NCBI GenBank assembly: GCA_020635795.1
Contig: JACJZD010000001.1
Coordinates: forward strand, 1,249,001 to 1,313,000
Source: Flavobacteriales bacterium
Lineage (GTDB): Bacteria > Bacteroidota > Bacteroidia > Flavobacteriales_E > Vicingaceae
DNA: 64,000 bases
Reading direction: 5' to 3'
Shown here one piece after another: positions 53,241-62,763 of this stretch. Made by a program: the position numbers and the translations under genes. Position 1 is the first letter of the stretch; the number at the start of each line of letters is the position of its first letter. Under the pieces are notes generated by a model. That model had not been told where the DNA came from, did no database searches, and saw only the letters and a list, made by a program, of their open reading frames with translations.

Positions 53241-56200
53241 TTATCTAAATAGTGTTACATTACCTTTTAATTCAGCATCATCACCATTTATTAGTTTTGC
53301 TTTTACTGTAAATACATATACGCCGGTATTCATTTCTGAACCATTGTAAGTTCCATCCCAACAGCCATCAATTTTATCAGACTCAAATAACATAACTCCC
53401 CATCGTGAGTAGATTCTAAACAAGACTTCTTGCAAACAGTTGCTGTAAACCATTACGCAATCATTGCTACCATCACCATTTGGTGAAAATGCATTAGGTA
53501 CAAATAAATCTCCACAAATATTATCAACAGTAACAGTTACACACGAAGTATTCGGGCAACCATTTTTAGTTGTAGCAACACAATAAGTAGTTGTTTCTGT
53601 GGGATTTACTGTAGGTGAAGGGCAATTTGTACACGAAATAGCTTCGTTAGGCGACCATGTAAATGGTGTTGCTGAAGATGCTGAAATTACAGCACTTTGG
53701 CCTAATATAATTGTTGTGTCAGAATAAGCATTTATTGTTGGTAACGGTATTACATTAACAGTTGTATTTGTTGTATCAGAACAACCATTTGCTGAAACAA
53801 TAACAGTATAGGTAATTGTATCTGTTGGAGCAACATTAATATTTGCAATAGTATCTCCAGTATCCCACAAATAAGATGTTCCGCCTGATGCTGTTAAAGC
53901 AAGTACATTACCAAAACATACGCTAGAATTACCACTTATAGCAGCAACCGGTTTTGGAATAACATTTACCACATGTTGAGTAGAATCTTTACATCCATTA
54001 GAACCAGTGGCTACAACCTGATAATTGGTTGAATTTACAGTTGGAGAAACATTAACAGTAGGAGTAGTTTGAGCATTGCTCCAAACATATGTACTTCCTC
54101 CTGATGCGGTTAAAATAGTTGATTGTCCGTTACAAACTGATGATGCTCCAGATATCGCTACAATTGGTAAAGCATTAACTGTAACAACTTGAGACGAAGT
54201 ATTGCTACAACTATTAGCATCTGTAACGGTTACATTATAGGTTGTTGTACTTGTTGGACTAACAACAATAGAATCGTTTGTACTACTATTATTCCAAAGA
54301 TATGACGTTCCTCCTGATGCTGTTAATGTGGTTGTTTGACCATTACAGATAGTAGCATTTCCTGTAATAACAACAGTTGGCAAGGAATTAACCGTAACTG
54401 CAAAATAGACTGTATCCTTACAGCCTCCAACATCAACAATTACGTCATACGTCGAGTCAGCTGCTGGCGAAACCACTAATGAATCTAAAGTTGAACCAGT
54501 ATTCCATAAATATGTTCCCCCACCAGTTGCCGTTAAGGTAAATGAATTACCTGAACACAAAAAGTTTGTTCCGTTACTCGATGTAATTACTCCCGAAGGA
54601 TTACTCACCACTTGAACAGTAGTTGAAGTCGTGTCGGAACAATTATTTCCATCAGTAACTGTAACTAAATAAGTTGAATCTGCCGCTGGTGAAACAGTAA
54701 TAGTAGGAGTTGATGCGCCATTATTCCATGAATAAGAAGTACCACCTGATGCTGTTAATGTGGTTGATGTTCCACTACATATCATTGACGTTCCTGAAAT
54801 TGAAGGTATTGGTAAAGGATTTACAGTTACAGTTATGTTTCCTGTATTGCTACAAGAGTTAGCATCAGTAACTGATACCGAATAAGTTGAATCTGCAGTT
54901 GGGGATACTACAATAGAATCGTTTGTACTACCCGTATTCCATGAGTAAGAAGTTCCTCCTGAGGCTGTTAATGTTGTTGTTTGACCATTACAAATCGTAT
55001 TGTTTCCACTAAAACTTACAGTTGGTAATGAGTTTACAGTTACAGCGAAATAAGCTGTATCCTTACAACCACCAACATCTACAATTACTGAATACGTTGA
55101 GTCAGCTGATGGTGATACCACTAATGAATCTAAAGTTGACCCCGTATTCCAAATATAGGTACCTCCTCCTGATACTGTTAACGTAAATGAATTCCCCGCA
55201 CACAAAAAGTTTGTTCCGTTACTCGATGTAATTACTCCCGAAGGATTACTCACCACTTGAACAGTAGTTGAAGTCGTGTCGGAACAATTATTTCCATCAG
55301 TAACTGTAACCAAATAAGTTGAATCTGCGGCTGGTGATACAGAAATGGAAGGAGTTGATGCTCCATTATTCCATGAATAAGAAGTTCCGCCTGATGCTGT
55401 TAATGTGGTTGAACTTCCGTTACAAATTAACGATGAACCACTAATTATAGGTATTGGTAAGTTATTTACCTGAACATTTATACTTGCATTATTAACACAA
55501 TTTTTTGCATCAGTAACGGTAACAGAATAAGTTGAATCAGCTAAAGGTGTTATTACAATTGAATCGTTAGCCACTCCATTGTTCCAATTATAGGAATTAC
55601 CTCCAGAAGCAAAAATAGTAGTGGTTTCTCCTAAACAAACAACAGAATCTCCCGAGAAACCTATTATTGGAAGGCTATTAACGGTAATTGGAATTGAAGC
55701 TGTATCCTTACATCCTGCAACATCAACTATAACAGAATATGTAGTATTTACCGTTGGTGAAACTACCAAAGAATCTAATGTAGAAGAATTGTCCCATAAA
55801 TAAGTTCCGCCTCCCGATGCTGAAAGAGTTGTCGAGTTTCCAATACAAACAGAATCTCCATTTAATGCAGAAATTGTTGCCGTTGGTTTTGTTAATACTT
55901 GGACTAACGCAGCTGTAGTATCTTTACATCCAGCAGCTGTAGTTCCTATTACTGTAAAAGTTGAATCGACAGTAGGCTGAACAGCTATAGTTGTTGAAGT
56001 TGCTCCTGTATTCCAAACATAAGTTGATGCTCCCGAAGCAGTTAAATTTACACTGCTACCATTACAAACACTAATAGGGTTCGAAGAATTGATTTGAACA
56101 GTAGGTAAAGGATTTACCACAATGGTTTGAGTTAATGTTTGTTTTGCTCCACAAACGCCACTTACTATAAGTGTATATGTAGTTGTTGTAGATGGTGCAA

Positions 56201-58145
56201 CAGTAATATTTGGAGTTGTTTCGCCAGAAGGCAACCATTCATAAGAAGATGCTCCAACAGGACCAACTAAAACAGTACTATCTCCGAAACAAAGTGAGGG
56301 TTTGGTGGTTGTAATATTTGGAAACTGAACTCCAGCATTTGCCGAAATGGTATAACTACAAATATCACCGGCATAACCATCAACCATTAGGTAATAATCA
56401 TTTCCAATAGTAAGGTTGTTAGCTGTTATTGTAAACCCAGTAGAGTTTTCTTTAAAATCTGAAACAGGAACAAAATTACAACAGCTTCCATTAGAGGCAA
56501 AAATTTGCATTTGTATACCTCCAGATGGATAGTTTCCTACCCAACAATTACCTATTGCAACATTTAAAATAGCTGTTGTATTTGATGCTGTAAACTTTAT
56601 CCAAGAATTATTATTGATATTAACATCAAACAATGGAGCTCCAGTACCCCAAGGTCCTGCCTGACCAAAAATACCACCAGTATTAACACCGTCAGGTTGA
56701 TTAGCACCTATTATAGTGTCTTCATTGTTTCCATACATGTTACAAGGTCTGTCTGGCGTATAAGCTGCACTTGTTGATGCGCTATAACCATTCAAATCGC
56801 AAATGTATAATGATGAAGCACAGAAATCATTGGATGCTGAAGAAACGCATAACCCAAAATTACCAGCACTTGTTCCATAACCCCAATAACGAATATAATA
56901 GGTTGCCCCTGGTGTTAATCCTGTAGCATTGATATACGGTTTTAAATCGTTTGCCGAACCCGGATAGTTATGATCGTCAGAACATGCTACTTGAGTTAAT
57001 GCTCCACAAGCACCACTATACAAAGCCATTACACCATCATTAATACCATAACCCGGTTGTGTAGTTATAGTTATTTGTCCGTTTGCAGGAATCACTACAC
57101 TAAACCAAACATCTTTAGTCCCAGCTGCAAAACCACCCTGTTGTGGAGCTGAACCTCCAACACATGAAGCAGGAGTTGGTGCTCCCATAGATGCCGTAGC
57201 ACCTACTGTTGAGAATTGTAAAAAATTACAGCTTGAATTCGGATTTGGTAAAGCTATAGCATTACAAGGTTCGTCATTAGTAGGTATAGCAGAAGCAGAT
57301 GGACCGGTAACACAAATATTAAATGTACCTCCTCCTCCACTATAATAATCATAAACTCTAATAAAATAAGTAGAACCAGGAGTTAAACCGACAGCATTAA
57401 TTACTTCATTTCCATCTGTAAAACCATTATCCATACATTGTATTGATGTTGGAGAGGCGCAAGTACCTGAATACAATTGCAACACAGCATCCATAGTAAC
57501 AGAAGGATCAACAGTAATTGTGGCTGTAGTATTAACAGCAGTAAAACTATACCAAACATCATCATCAGCTGTTCCTGCACAACCTAAAAGAGATTGAGTT
57601 GCACCAACTGTTGTTCCTGCCGTATTAGAGCAAACGGTATTAACTAATAAATTTATTGCTCCACTACATAAATCGTTTGCAGGTGCTGGAGGTGGATTAG
57701 TAACACAAATGGTAAAAGTATTTGAACCTGAACCAGCTCCATAATGATAAACTCTAATTCGATATGTTGCACCAATAGTTAACCCTGTAGCATTGATGGT
57801 TTCCGTTTGACCTGTAAATGTTGCATCCATACAAGAGATAGTTGCTAATGTTGCACAAGCACCCGAAAACAATTGTACAACAGGATCATAACCTGCACTT
57901 GGAACAACATTAATTTGATGACTTGTCGCTGTTGCAACAAACTGATACCAACCATCATCATCAGCATTACCAACACAACCTGCAATATTTTGAGTAAATC
58001 CAGCAGTAGAACCAGCGGTAGGGCTTGAACAATTAGCAGTAACGGAAAGTACTGTTGCTGCAGAACAATTATCAGATTGAGCTAAGGCACTATTGTAAGA
58101 AAAGGTAAAAAGCAAAAAAACTAATACAACGTATAAATGTTTCAT
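53241..58145 (-). CDS. Giant T9SS type B adhesin with PPC-type and Ig-like repeats
   Basis: The 1634-residue protein has a signal peptide (about 1-22). Three related N-terminal modules of pre-peptidase C-terminal type follow (ADDDGWYQFVATATSHQINVVPSAGY; TYRIRVYHYGAGSGSNTFTICV). Then about a dozen Ig-like units of some 70 residues have the motif GxSYxWNxGxxxxSIxVxPxxDSTYxVTVTD. The C-terminal type B sorting domain ends FRIYSRWGVMLFES...ELKGNVTLFR. Units of the array are near-identical: a 110-bp stretch is repeated exactly 645 bp apart. It is predicted to be a long surface fibre, exported with the PorP/SprF encoded directly downstream. Confidence 0.92.
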   Translation of the reverse strand: MKHLYVVLVFLLFTFSYNSALAQSDNCSAATVLSVTANCSSPTAGSTAGFTQNIAGCVGNADDDGWYQFVATATSHQINVVPSAGYDPVVQLFSGACATLATISCMDATFTGQTETINATGLTIGATYRIRVYHYGAGSGSNTFTICVTNPPPAPANDLCSGAINLLVNTVCSNTAGTTVGATQSLLGCAGTADDDVWYSFTAVNTTATITVDPSVTMDAVLQLYSGTCASPTSIQCMDNGFTDGNEVINAVGLTPGSTYFIRVYDYYSGGGGTFNICVTGPSASAIPTNDEPCNAIALPNPNSSCNFLQFSTVGATASMGAPTPASCVGGSAPQQGGFAAGTKDVWFSVVIPANGQITITTQPGYGINDGVMALYSGACGALTQVACSDDHNYPGSANDLKPYINATGLTPGATYYIRYWGYGTSAGNFGLCVSSASNDFCASSLYICDLNGYSASTSAAYTPDRPCNMYGNNEDTIIGANQPDGVNTGGIFGQAGPWGTGAPLFDVNINNNSWIKFTASNTTAILNVAIGNCWVGNYPSGGIQMQIFASNGSCCNFVPVSDFKENSTGFTITANNLTIGNDYYLMVDGYAGDICSYTISANAGVQFPNITTTKPSLCFGDSTVLVGPVGASSYEWLPSGETTPNITVAPSTTTTYTLIVSGVCGAKQTLTQTIVVNPLPTVQINSSNPISVCNGSSVNLTASGASTYVWNTGATSTTIAVQPTVDSTFTVIGTTAAGCKDTTAALVQVLTKPTATISALNGDSVCIGNSTTLSASGGGTYLWDNSSTLDSLVVSPTVNTTYSVIVDVAGCKDTASIPITVNSLPIIGFSGDSVVCLGETTTIFASGGNSYNWNNGVANDSIVITPLADSTYSVTVTDAKNCVNNASINVQVNNLPIPIISGSSLICNGSSTTLTASGGTSYSWNNGASTPSISVSPAADSTYLVTVTDGNNCSDTTSTTVQVVSNPSGVITSSNGTNFLCAGNSFTLTVSGGGTYIWNTGSTLDSLVVSPSADSTYSVIVDVGGCKDTAYFAVTVNSLPTVSFSGNNTICNGQTTTLTASGGTSYSWNTGSTNDSIVVSPTADSTYSVSVTDANSCSNTGNITVTVNPLPIPSISGTSMICSGTSTTLTASGGTSYSWNNGASTPTITVSPAADSTYLVTVTDGNNCSDTTSTTVQVVSNPSGVITSSNGTNFLCSGNSFTLTATGGGTYLWNTGSTLDSLVVSPAADSTYDVIVDVGGCKDTVYFAVTVNSLPTVVITGNATICNGQTTTLTASGGTSYLWNNSSTNDSIVVSPTSTTTYNVTVTDANSCSNTSSQVVTVNALPIVAISGASSVCNGQSTILTASGGSTYVWSNAQTTPTVNVSPTVNSTNYQVVATGSNGCKDSTQHVVNVIPKPVAAISGNSSVCFGNVLALTASGGTSYLWDTGDTIANINVAPTDTITYTVIVSANGCSDTTNTTVNVIPLPTINAYSDTTIILGQSAVISASSATPFTWSPNEAISCTNCPSPTVNPTETTTYCVATTKNGCPNTSCVTVTVDNICGDLFVPNAFSPNGDGSNDCVMVYSNCLQEVLFRIYSRWGVMLFESDKIDGCWDGTYNGSEMNTGVYVFTVKAKLINGDDAELKGNVTLFR
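54556..54665 (-). repeat. Perfect 110-bp direct repeat in the giant adhesin, copy A
   Basis: 54556-54665 is identical to 55201-55310, an offset of 645 bp (215 codons, three Ig-like units). It encodes the segment around NPSGVITSSNGTNFLC and the end of the preceding unit. Complete nucleotide identity argues for recent duplication or gene conversion. Confidence 0.9.
55201..55310 (-). repeat. Perfect 110-bp direct repeat in the giant adhesin, copy B
   Basis: Identical to 54556-54665. The flanking Ig-like units also match closely but not perfectly. Confidence 0.9.
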
Positions 58146-58176
58146 AAATGAATTACTTTAAAAGAAAAAAGTGTGA

Positions 58177-58533
58177 TTAATTACTAAACGGTTCTATGGT
58201 TAACTCATTAGGTATCAATCCATTTTGAGTAATGATTTTTTTTAAATCGGTTATTTCAAACATCTCTTGACCTTCAGATGTTCTTGAGTACTCTTCAACA
58301 ATTACTATTAACTGACCTACTTTTGTTTCTGGTTTTAATACTGATTTACAAACAGAAACTCCTTTTAACCCTTCAATTTCTTTAACAACCACATCCATAT
58401 CAATAGTAGGTTCTAAACCGGAAAATGAATACGAATATAAAGTTTTAGTTAATTCTGCTTTGGTTTGAGATGAAGCCGACAATGTAAAAAATAATAGTAC
58501 TATTGTTAATGGTGTAAGTCGTTTAAGTAGCAT
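58177..58533 (-). CDS. Small exported protein between two adhesins
   Basis: This 118-residue protein has a signal peptide ending SASSQ. A compact domain follows (YSYSFSGLEPTIDMDVVVKEIEGLKGVSVCKSVLKPETKVGQLIVIVEE) with a ferredoxin-like pattern. The repeated I-E-G-L-x-G-V layout resembles heavy-metal-associated-like folds but lacks a CxxC. I recognise no family. It lies between the two giant adhesin genes on the same strand and may be co-transcribed; a role in their biogenesis is possible but unsupported. Confidence 0.7.
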   Translation of the reverse strand: MLLKRLTPLTIVLLFFTLSASSQTKAELTKTLYSYSFSGLEPTIDMDVVVKEIEGLKGVSVCKSVLKPETKVGQLIVIVEEYSRTSEGQEMFEITDLKKIITQNGLIPNELTIEPFSN

Positions 58534-58626
58534 AGTTAAATTTTATTATTTATATATAATAACAGTTAAAATTTTGTGTAACTAACAAATATAAGTTAAA
58601 AATCTTATTTCAACCTTCCTTTTTAA

Positions 58627-58655
58627 ACAAAAAAAGAGGGCAATTAAGCCCTCCT
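58627..58655 (-). terminator. Terminator downstream of the SprB-repeat adhesin
   Basis: The stem GAGGGC/GCCCTC with a 6-nt loop (58636-58653) is followed in the minus sense by a run of T. It lies about 28 nt after the adhesin stop at 58683, upstream of the small exported protein. Confidence 0.8.
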
Positions 58656-58682
58656 TCTTCAAAACTAAACTAAACATGTATC

Positions 58683-61600
58683 TTAATGCAGAAGAGTTAC
58701 TGTTCCTGTTTTTTCAATAACAACTCCATCAAAGCTTTTTGCTTTAAGTATAAAGAAATAAGTTCCATCTGTTGCATCGCCCCCATCCCAGAAGTCAGAA
58801 GGAGAAGTTATTTCATACATTTTTAAACCCCATCTATTATAAATTAACACATTCAATTCTTCTATAAATGTTGTTTTTATTAAAAAGTTATCGTTTTTAT
58901 TATCTCCGTTAGGTGTAAACACATTTGGAATTAATATTGAATATTGGTCACTTACAACAATAACTACCCTTGCAGTATCAAAACAACCAAACCCATCTGT
59001 TGCTATTAAAGTTGCAACAAAATCTCCATAAGTGTTATATGTATTTGATGGATTTGTTAATATACTTGAATTTCCATCTCCAAAAATCCATTGATAACTA
59101 GTTGCACCTGTACTTTGATTTGAAAAAGTAACTTCAAGTGGTGCTAATCCTGAAGTTGGACTAACAACAAAGCTTGCATTAACCGCATTAATTTGTCCAA
59201 CTACAACTTGTTGAGAAGTAGAACAACCATTATTGTCAATCACAACTAAATCATAAGTGCCTGTTGACAATCCTAAAAATGAATTACCTACCTGAGTAGT
59301 CGTTCCATTGTCAATACTATAAGTTAACGTCCCATTACCTGAAGCAGTTACGGTTATTTGACCATCAACAGAAGAACAGTTCTCATCAACAACTGAAACA
59401 TTACTTATAGTGGGCGCATTTGCCATAATTAATACTACTTGCTGTGTTGCTAAACAACCTACAGAATCTGTCACCACAATATCATAAGTCGCACTAGCCA
59501 ATCCTGTAAAAGAGTTTCCTGATTGTGATGTAGTTCCATTATTAATGCTGTAAGATATCATTCCTGTTCCACCACTAACATTTATTGTTATAGATCCATT
59601 ACTGTTTCCACAAGATGGTTGAATAGAATTTATACTAGTAATTGAAGGATAACCTGCATCTATTAGATTAATTACCTGAGTAGTTTGGCAATTTAGCGAA
59701 TCTTTAACTACTATAGTATAAGCACCATCATTTAAACCTGAAAATGTTGATGATGATTGGAAAGTTGCACCATTGTCAATGCTATAGGATAAAGAACCTA
59801 CTCCTCCACTTGCTGAAACTACGACAACACCGTTATTATTATTACATGTTGGGTTAGTAGTTGAAACATTTGAAATTACTGGAGCACCAGCAGCAGAAAT
59901 AGCTACAATTTGATTAGTTTGGCAATTCGAAGCATCTTTAACAACAATAGTATAATTTCCTGAAGCCAAGCCATTAAAAGAATTACTCAACTGGAAAGTT
60001 GAACCATTATTGATGCTATAAGTTAATGTTCCGTTACCTCCACTTGAAAAAATTGAGATAGACCCATTATTTACTCCACAAGATGGATTTACAAATATAA
60101 TACTATCAATAATTAATGCTGTACTAGGATTAATCATCACTTGTTGATTTGCTTTACAACCCAACGAATCTGTTACAACAACATCATATGCTCCTGAAAT
60201 TAATCCTAAAAACTGATTTCCTGACTGTGTAGTTACATCATTATCAATACTATATAACAAACTACCTGTTCCTCCTGAAACACTAATTGTAATAGTTCCG
60301 TTTACATTTCCACATGAAGTATGAACTACAGTTACGGAATCAATAAAAGGAGCATTACCAGAAGGTGACAATACAATAATAGTATCCTTACTGCATCCTT
60401 GTGTGATATCAGTAATTGTAACAGTATAAGTACCAGAACCTATACCCACTAAATCTTCAGAAACAATTCCTCCTCCCCAATCAAAACTATAATTACCAGA
60501 GCCATTACTTACAGTAATATCAATACCTCCATCATTATTAGCACAAGAAGGACTTGTGGTTACAGCAGCAACATCAAAACTACAACAGCTTGGACTCATA
60601 TTAATGGTAACATTATCAGTAGCTATTACACAATTGTTACTATCAGATGCTGTTATTGTATAAGTTGTATTACTAGTTGGGCAAACCGTGGGATTAAGTG
60701 TATTTGAATTTGTCATATTAGTTGTTGGATTCCAAGAAAAACTAGCTGGATAGCTAATTTCAGGATCATCAAAAGAAATGGACCAACCCTGCAAAGTCCC
60801 AACTCCAAAACCTAATCCTCCAGGAGCATTAACTTCAAGATTCCATACTCCATTTGGTGTACAGCCATTTAAGTTTGAAAATGGCTGACTTGGGTTCCAG
60901 TTTCCTGATGTTGGAAACCCTCCTCCAGTAATATTGCCTCCTCCAGAAGGAACAAAACAAACATTTGTATAATTTGTGCCTGTTGCCACACCTGCGGGAA
61001 CAAGAGTAATCTGACAACCATTTGGCGTTGTTAAAATAACATCAAAACTGCTAATGTTTAAATTACATGTCGCACCAAAAGCAATCGGCGTTCCATTACA
61101 ATTACAACCACCAAATGTGGTGCAAATTTGAGTTCCAGAAAAATTAAACCCAGTTAAACATACCTCTGTAATTGACGAAGAAGTCAGACTTGTTTGATTC
61201 AAACCAGTAACATTAATATTCATATCTGCACTTCCGCTTGTAACAATTGATGTTTGAGCATTAGTGTATGTTGGTGTCGATGCAGGACTAATAACAACTT
61301 TTGACTCCCCTACTATCTGCACACATTCTCCAGGACAAATACTAGTATCAGGAGCAGCAGAAACAGTTACAACTGGATTTTTAACACCTACAGTAATAGT
61401 TTGTGTACAAGTATTAACACCATTAGTAATTTGAGCTGTAAAAGTACTATCGTTAGATAAACATATTTGAGTTGGATTAACCCCTCCACTAGAGCCTAAA
61501 GGATACGTATAAGAATCGTGCAACCAAGAGATACTAGAGTTTGGGTCATTTAACGTAATTATTACGTTATCAATACCCCAGTGATCGTAAACCGCACCAC

Positions 61601-62192
61601 TTACTGCGTCCTGGTGCCATCTTATCATGGTATTTGCAGTCATTGCACCAGATGGTATAGCAAAGCAATATTGATTCCACGATGTTAGCCCAGGATCATT
61701 ACCTCCATTTGGATCCCAATAATTGATATTCGTCCAATTGGTTCCTCCGTTTGTAGAATATTGCAAATAAACACCTTCATCTGGCTCATCAGGACCTTCA
61801 CATGGCGAAGCATCTCCTTGTATCGAATAACGCATTTCAAAACAAACTGTACCGCCTAAAGTCAAGTCAAATCCAACTGTAGTCATATCTCTTGGGTTAA
61901 CCGAAGCATCTCCCATCCACATAAAATCAGTTCCATCTGGTGATGGCACTCCACAAGTATTATTACCTATTGTTACAGTTTGTGTAAACTGCCAACCTAT
62001 AGGTGACCCGCTATTAAAATTTTCTTGGAAAGCAATATTACCATCCATGTTACCATAAGCAGAAAGTGTTACACATCCTCCACAAACAACTGTATCAGGA
62101 CTTGCAAATAAGTTTAAAGTACATTGTGCATAATTTTTCGAAAATGGTAAAATTAAAGCTACAGTTAATACTAGTTTAGTTATTGTTTTCAA
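58683..62192 (-). CDS. Giant T9SS type B adhesin with P-domain, SprB repeats and PKD domain
   Basis: The 1169-residue protein has a signal peptide ending KNYAQ. An N-terminal jelly-roll region (about 50-220) is MAM/reelin-like (GTVCFEMRYSIQGDAS; YLQYSTNGGTNWTNINYW). A proprotein-convertase P-domain (about 335-485) includes VCLTGFNFSGTQIC and GVWNLEVNAPGG...LQGWSISF. Seven to eight SprB-type repeats follow (CGNVNGTITISVSGGTGSLLYSIDN...QSGNQFLGLISGAYDVVVTDSLGC). A PKD domain and a type B sorting domain (IPNVFTPNGDNKNDNFLI...EKTGTVTLLH) complete it. SprB repeats are named from the Flavobacterium gliding adhesin. It overlaps the small secreted-protein gene by 17 nt at its start. Confidence 0.93.
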   Translation of the reverse strand: MKTITKLVLTVALILPFSKNYAQCTLNLFASPDTVVCGGCVTLSAYGNMDGNIAFQENFNSGSPIGWQFTQTVTIGNNTCGVPSPDGTDFMWMGDASVNPRDMTTVGFDLTLGGTVCFEMRYSIQGDASPCEGPDEPDEGVYLQYSTNGGTNWTNINYWDPNGGNDPGLTSWNQYCFAIPSGAMTANTMIRWHQDAVSGAVYDHWGIDNVIITLNDPNSSISWLHDSYTYPLGSSGGVNPTQICLSNDSTFTAQITNGVNTCTQTITVGVKNPVVTVSAAPDTSICPGECVQIVGESKVVISPASTPTYTNAQTSIVTSGSADMNINVTGLNQTSLTSSSITEVCLTGFNFSGTQICTTFGGCNCNGTPIAFGATCNLNISSFDVILTTPNGCQITLVPAGVATGTNYTNVCFVPSGGGNITGGGFPTSGNWNPSQPFSNLNGCTPNGVWNLEVNAPGGLGFGVGTLQGWSISFDDPEISYPASFSWNPTTNMTNSNTLNPTVCPTSNTTYTITASDSNNCVIATDNVTINMSPSCCSFDVAAVTTSPSCANNDGGIDITVSNGSGNYSFDWGGGIVSEDLVGIGSGTYTVTITDITQGCSKDTIIVLSPSGNAPFIDSVTVVHTSCGNVNGTITISVSGGTGSLLYSIDNDVTTQSGNQFLGLISGAYDVVVTDSLGCKANQQVMINPSTALIIDSIIFVNPSCGVNNGSISIFSSGGNGTLTYSINNGSTFQLSNSFNGLASGNYTIVVKDASNCQTNQIVAISAAGAPVISNVSTTNPTCNNNNGVVVVSASGGVGSLSYSIDNGATFQSSSTFSGLNDGAYTIVVKDSLNCQTTQVINLIDAGYPSITSINSIQPSCGNSNGSITINVSGGTGMISYSINNGTTSQSGNSFTGLASATYDIVVTDSVGCLATQQVVLIMANAPTISNVSVVDENCSSVDGQITVTASGNGTLTYSIDNGTTTQVGNSFLGLSTGTYDLVVIDNNGCSTSQQVVVGQINAVNASFVVSPTSGLAPLEVTFSNQSTGATSYQWIFGDGNSSILTNPSNTYNTYGDFVATLIATDGFGCFDTARVVIVVSDQYSILIPNVFTPNGDNKNDNFLIKTTFIEELNVLIYNRWGLKMYEITSPSDFWDGGDATDGTYFFILKAKSFDGVVIEKTGTVTLLH

Positions 62193-62607
62193 TGGTTATG
62201 TTTTTTAATTCATACTTTGTTAATACTCTTACATTATCTAAATCTAACATTCTAGAAAAAAGGCTCAATTGCTTGTCTTCTACCTCACATCCACCACTAA
62301 TCCTATTGTTTTTTAAAACAATAACTGATGATTCGTTTTCATTCGTATTTGCACCGCATGTATTACAAACATTGTTGTACCACAATTCCTTTTTAAAAGA
62401 AATTGTTATTTCATTTGAATTGTTGTTTACAATTTCTAAAAATAAATATTGTTTAGCTGTACCTTGACTAGAATTTATACAATCTGTTGGTTTTATAAAA
62501 ATTTCAACTCCATTATCTGAATAATAAAGAGTTTTTAGCTCGTCGGCTTGTTGACTAAAAGCATTACCATACATGATAATGCTAAAAATTAAAAGTATAT
62601 ACTTCAT
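62176..62607 (-). CDS. Small exported protein upstream of the SprB-repeat adhesin
   Basis: This 143-residue protein has a signal peptide ending NAFSQ. A beta-rich body follows (GVEIFIKPTDCINSSQGTAKQYLFLEIVNNNSNEITISFKKELWYNN) with CNTCG and further cysteines (Cys in GGCEVEDK). No family is recognised. Its 3' end overlaps the adhesin start by 17 nt, suggesting coupled translation and possibly a chaperone or modifier role, which is inference only. Confidence 0.78.
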   Translation of the reverse strand: MKYILLIFSIIMYGNAFSQQADELKTLYYSDNGVEIFIKPTDCINSSQGTAKQYLFLEIVNNNSNEITISFKKELWYNNVCNTCGANTNENESSVIVLKNNRISGGCEVEDKQLSLFSRMLDLDNVRVLTKYELKNITIENNN

Positions 62608-62718
62608 TATAAGCTTATGTAAAAGTTAAATAAATTTTATGTGGTTTAAAAATATTAAAATTTTGTTAAATATTATTAACAAAACAAAGCGTTTTTTAGC
62701 ATTCTAAAACAAAAAAAA

Positions 62719-62740
62719 GAGCCCTAATTTCTTAGGGCTC
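62719..62740 (-). terminator. Terminator downstream of rpsA
   Basis: The stem GAGCCCTAA/TTAGGGCTC with a 4-nt loop is followed in the minus sense by a run of T. It lies 24 nt after the rpsA stop. Confidence 0.88.
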
Positions 62741-62763
62741 TTTGTATTATGATTAAGAAAAAT

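Noticed and set aside
53241..58145. CRISPR-like direct repeats
   Set aside because: Repeats are coding Ig-like units of about 70 codons in the adhesin, not short repeats with unique spacers.
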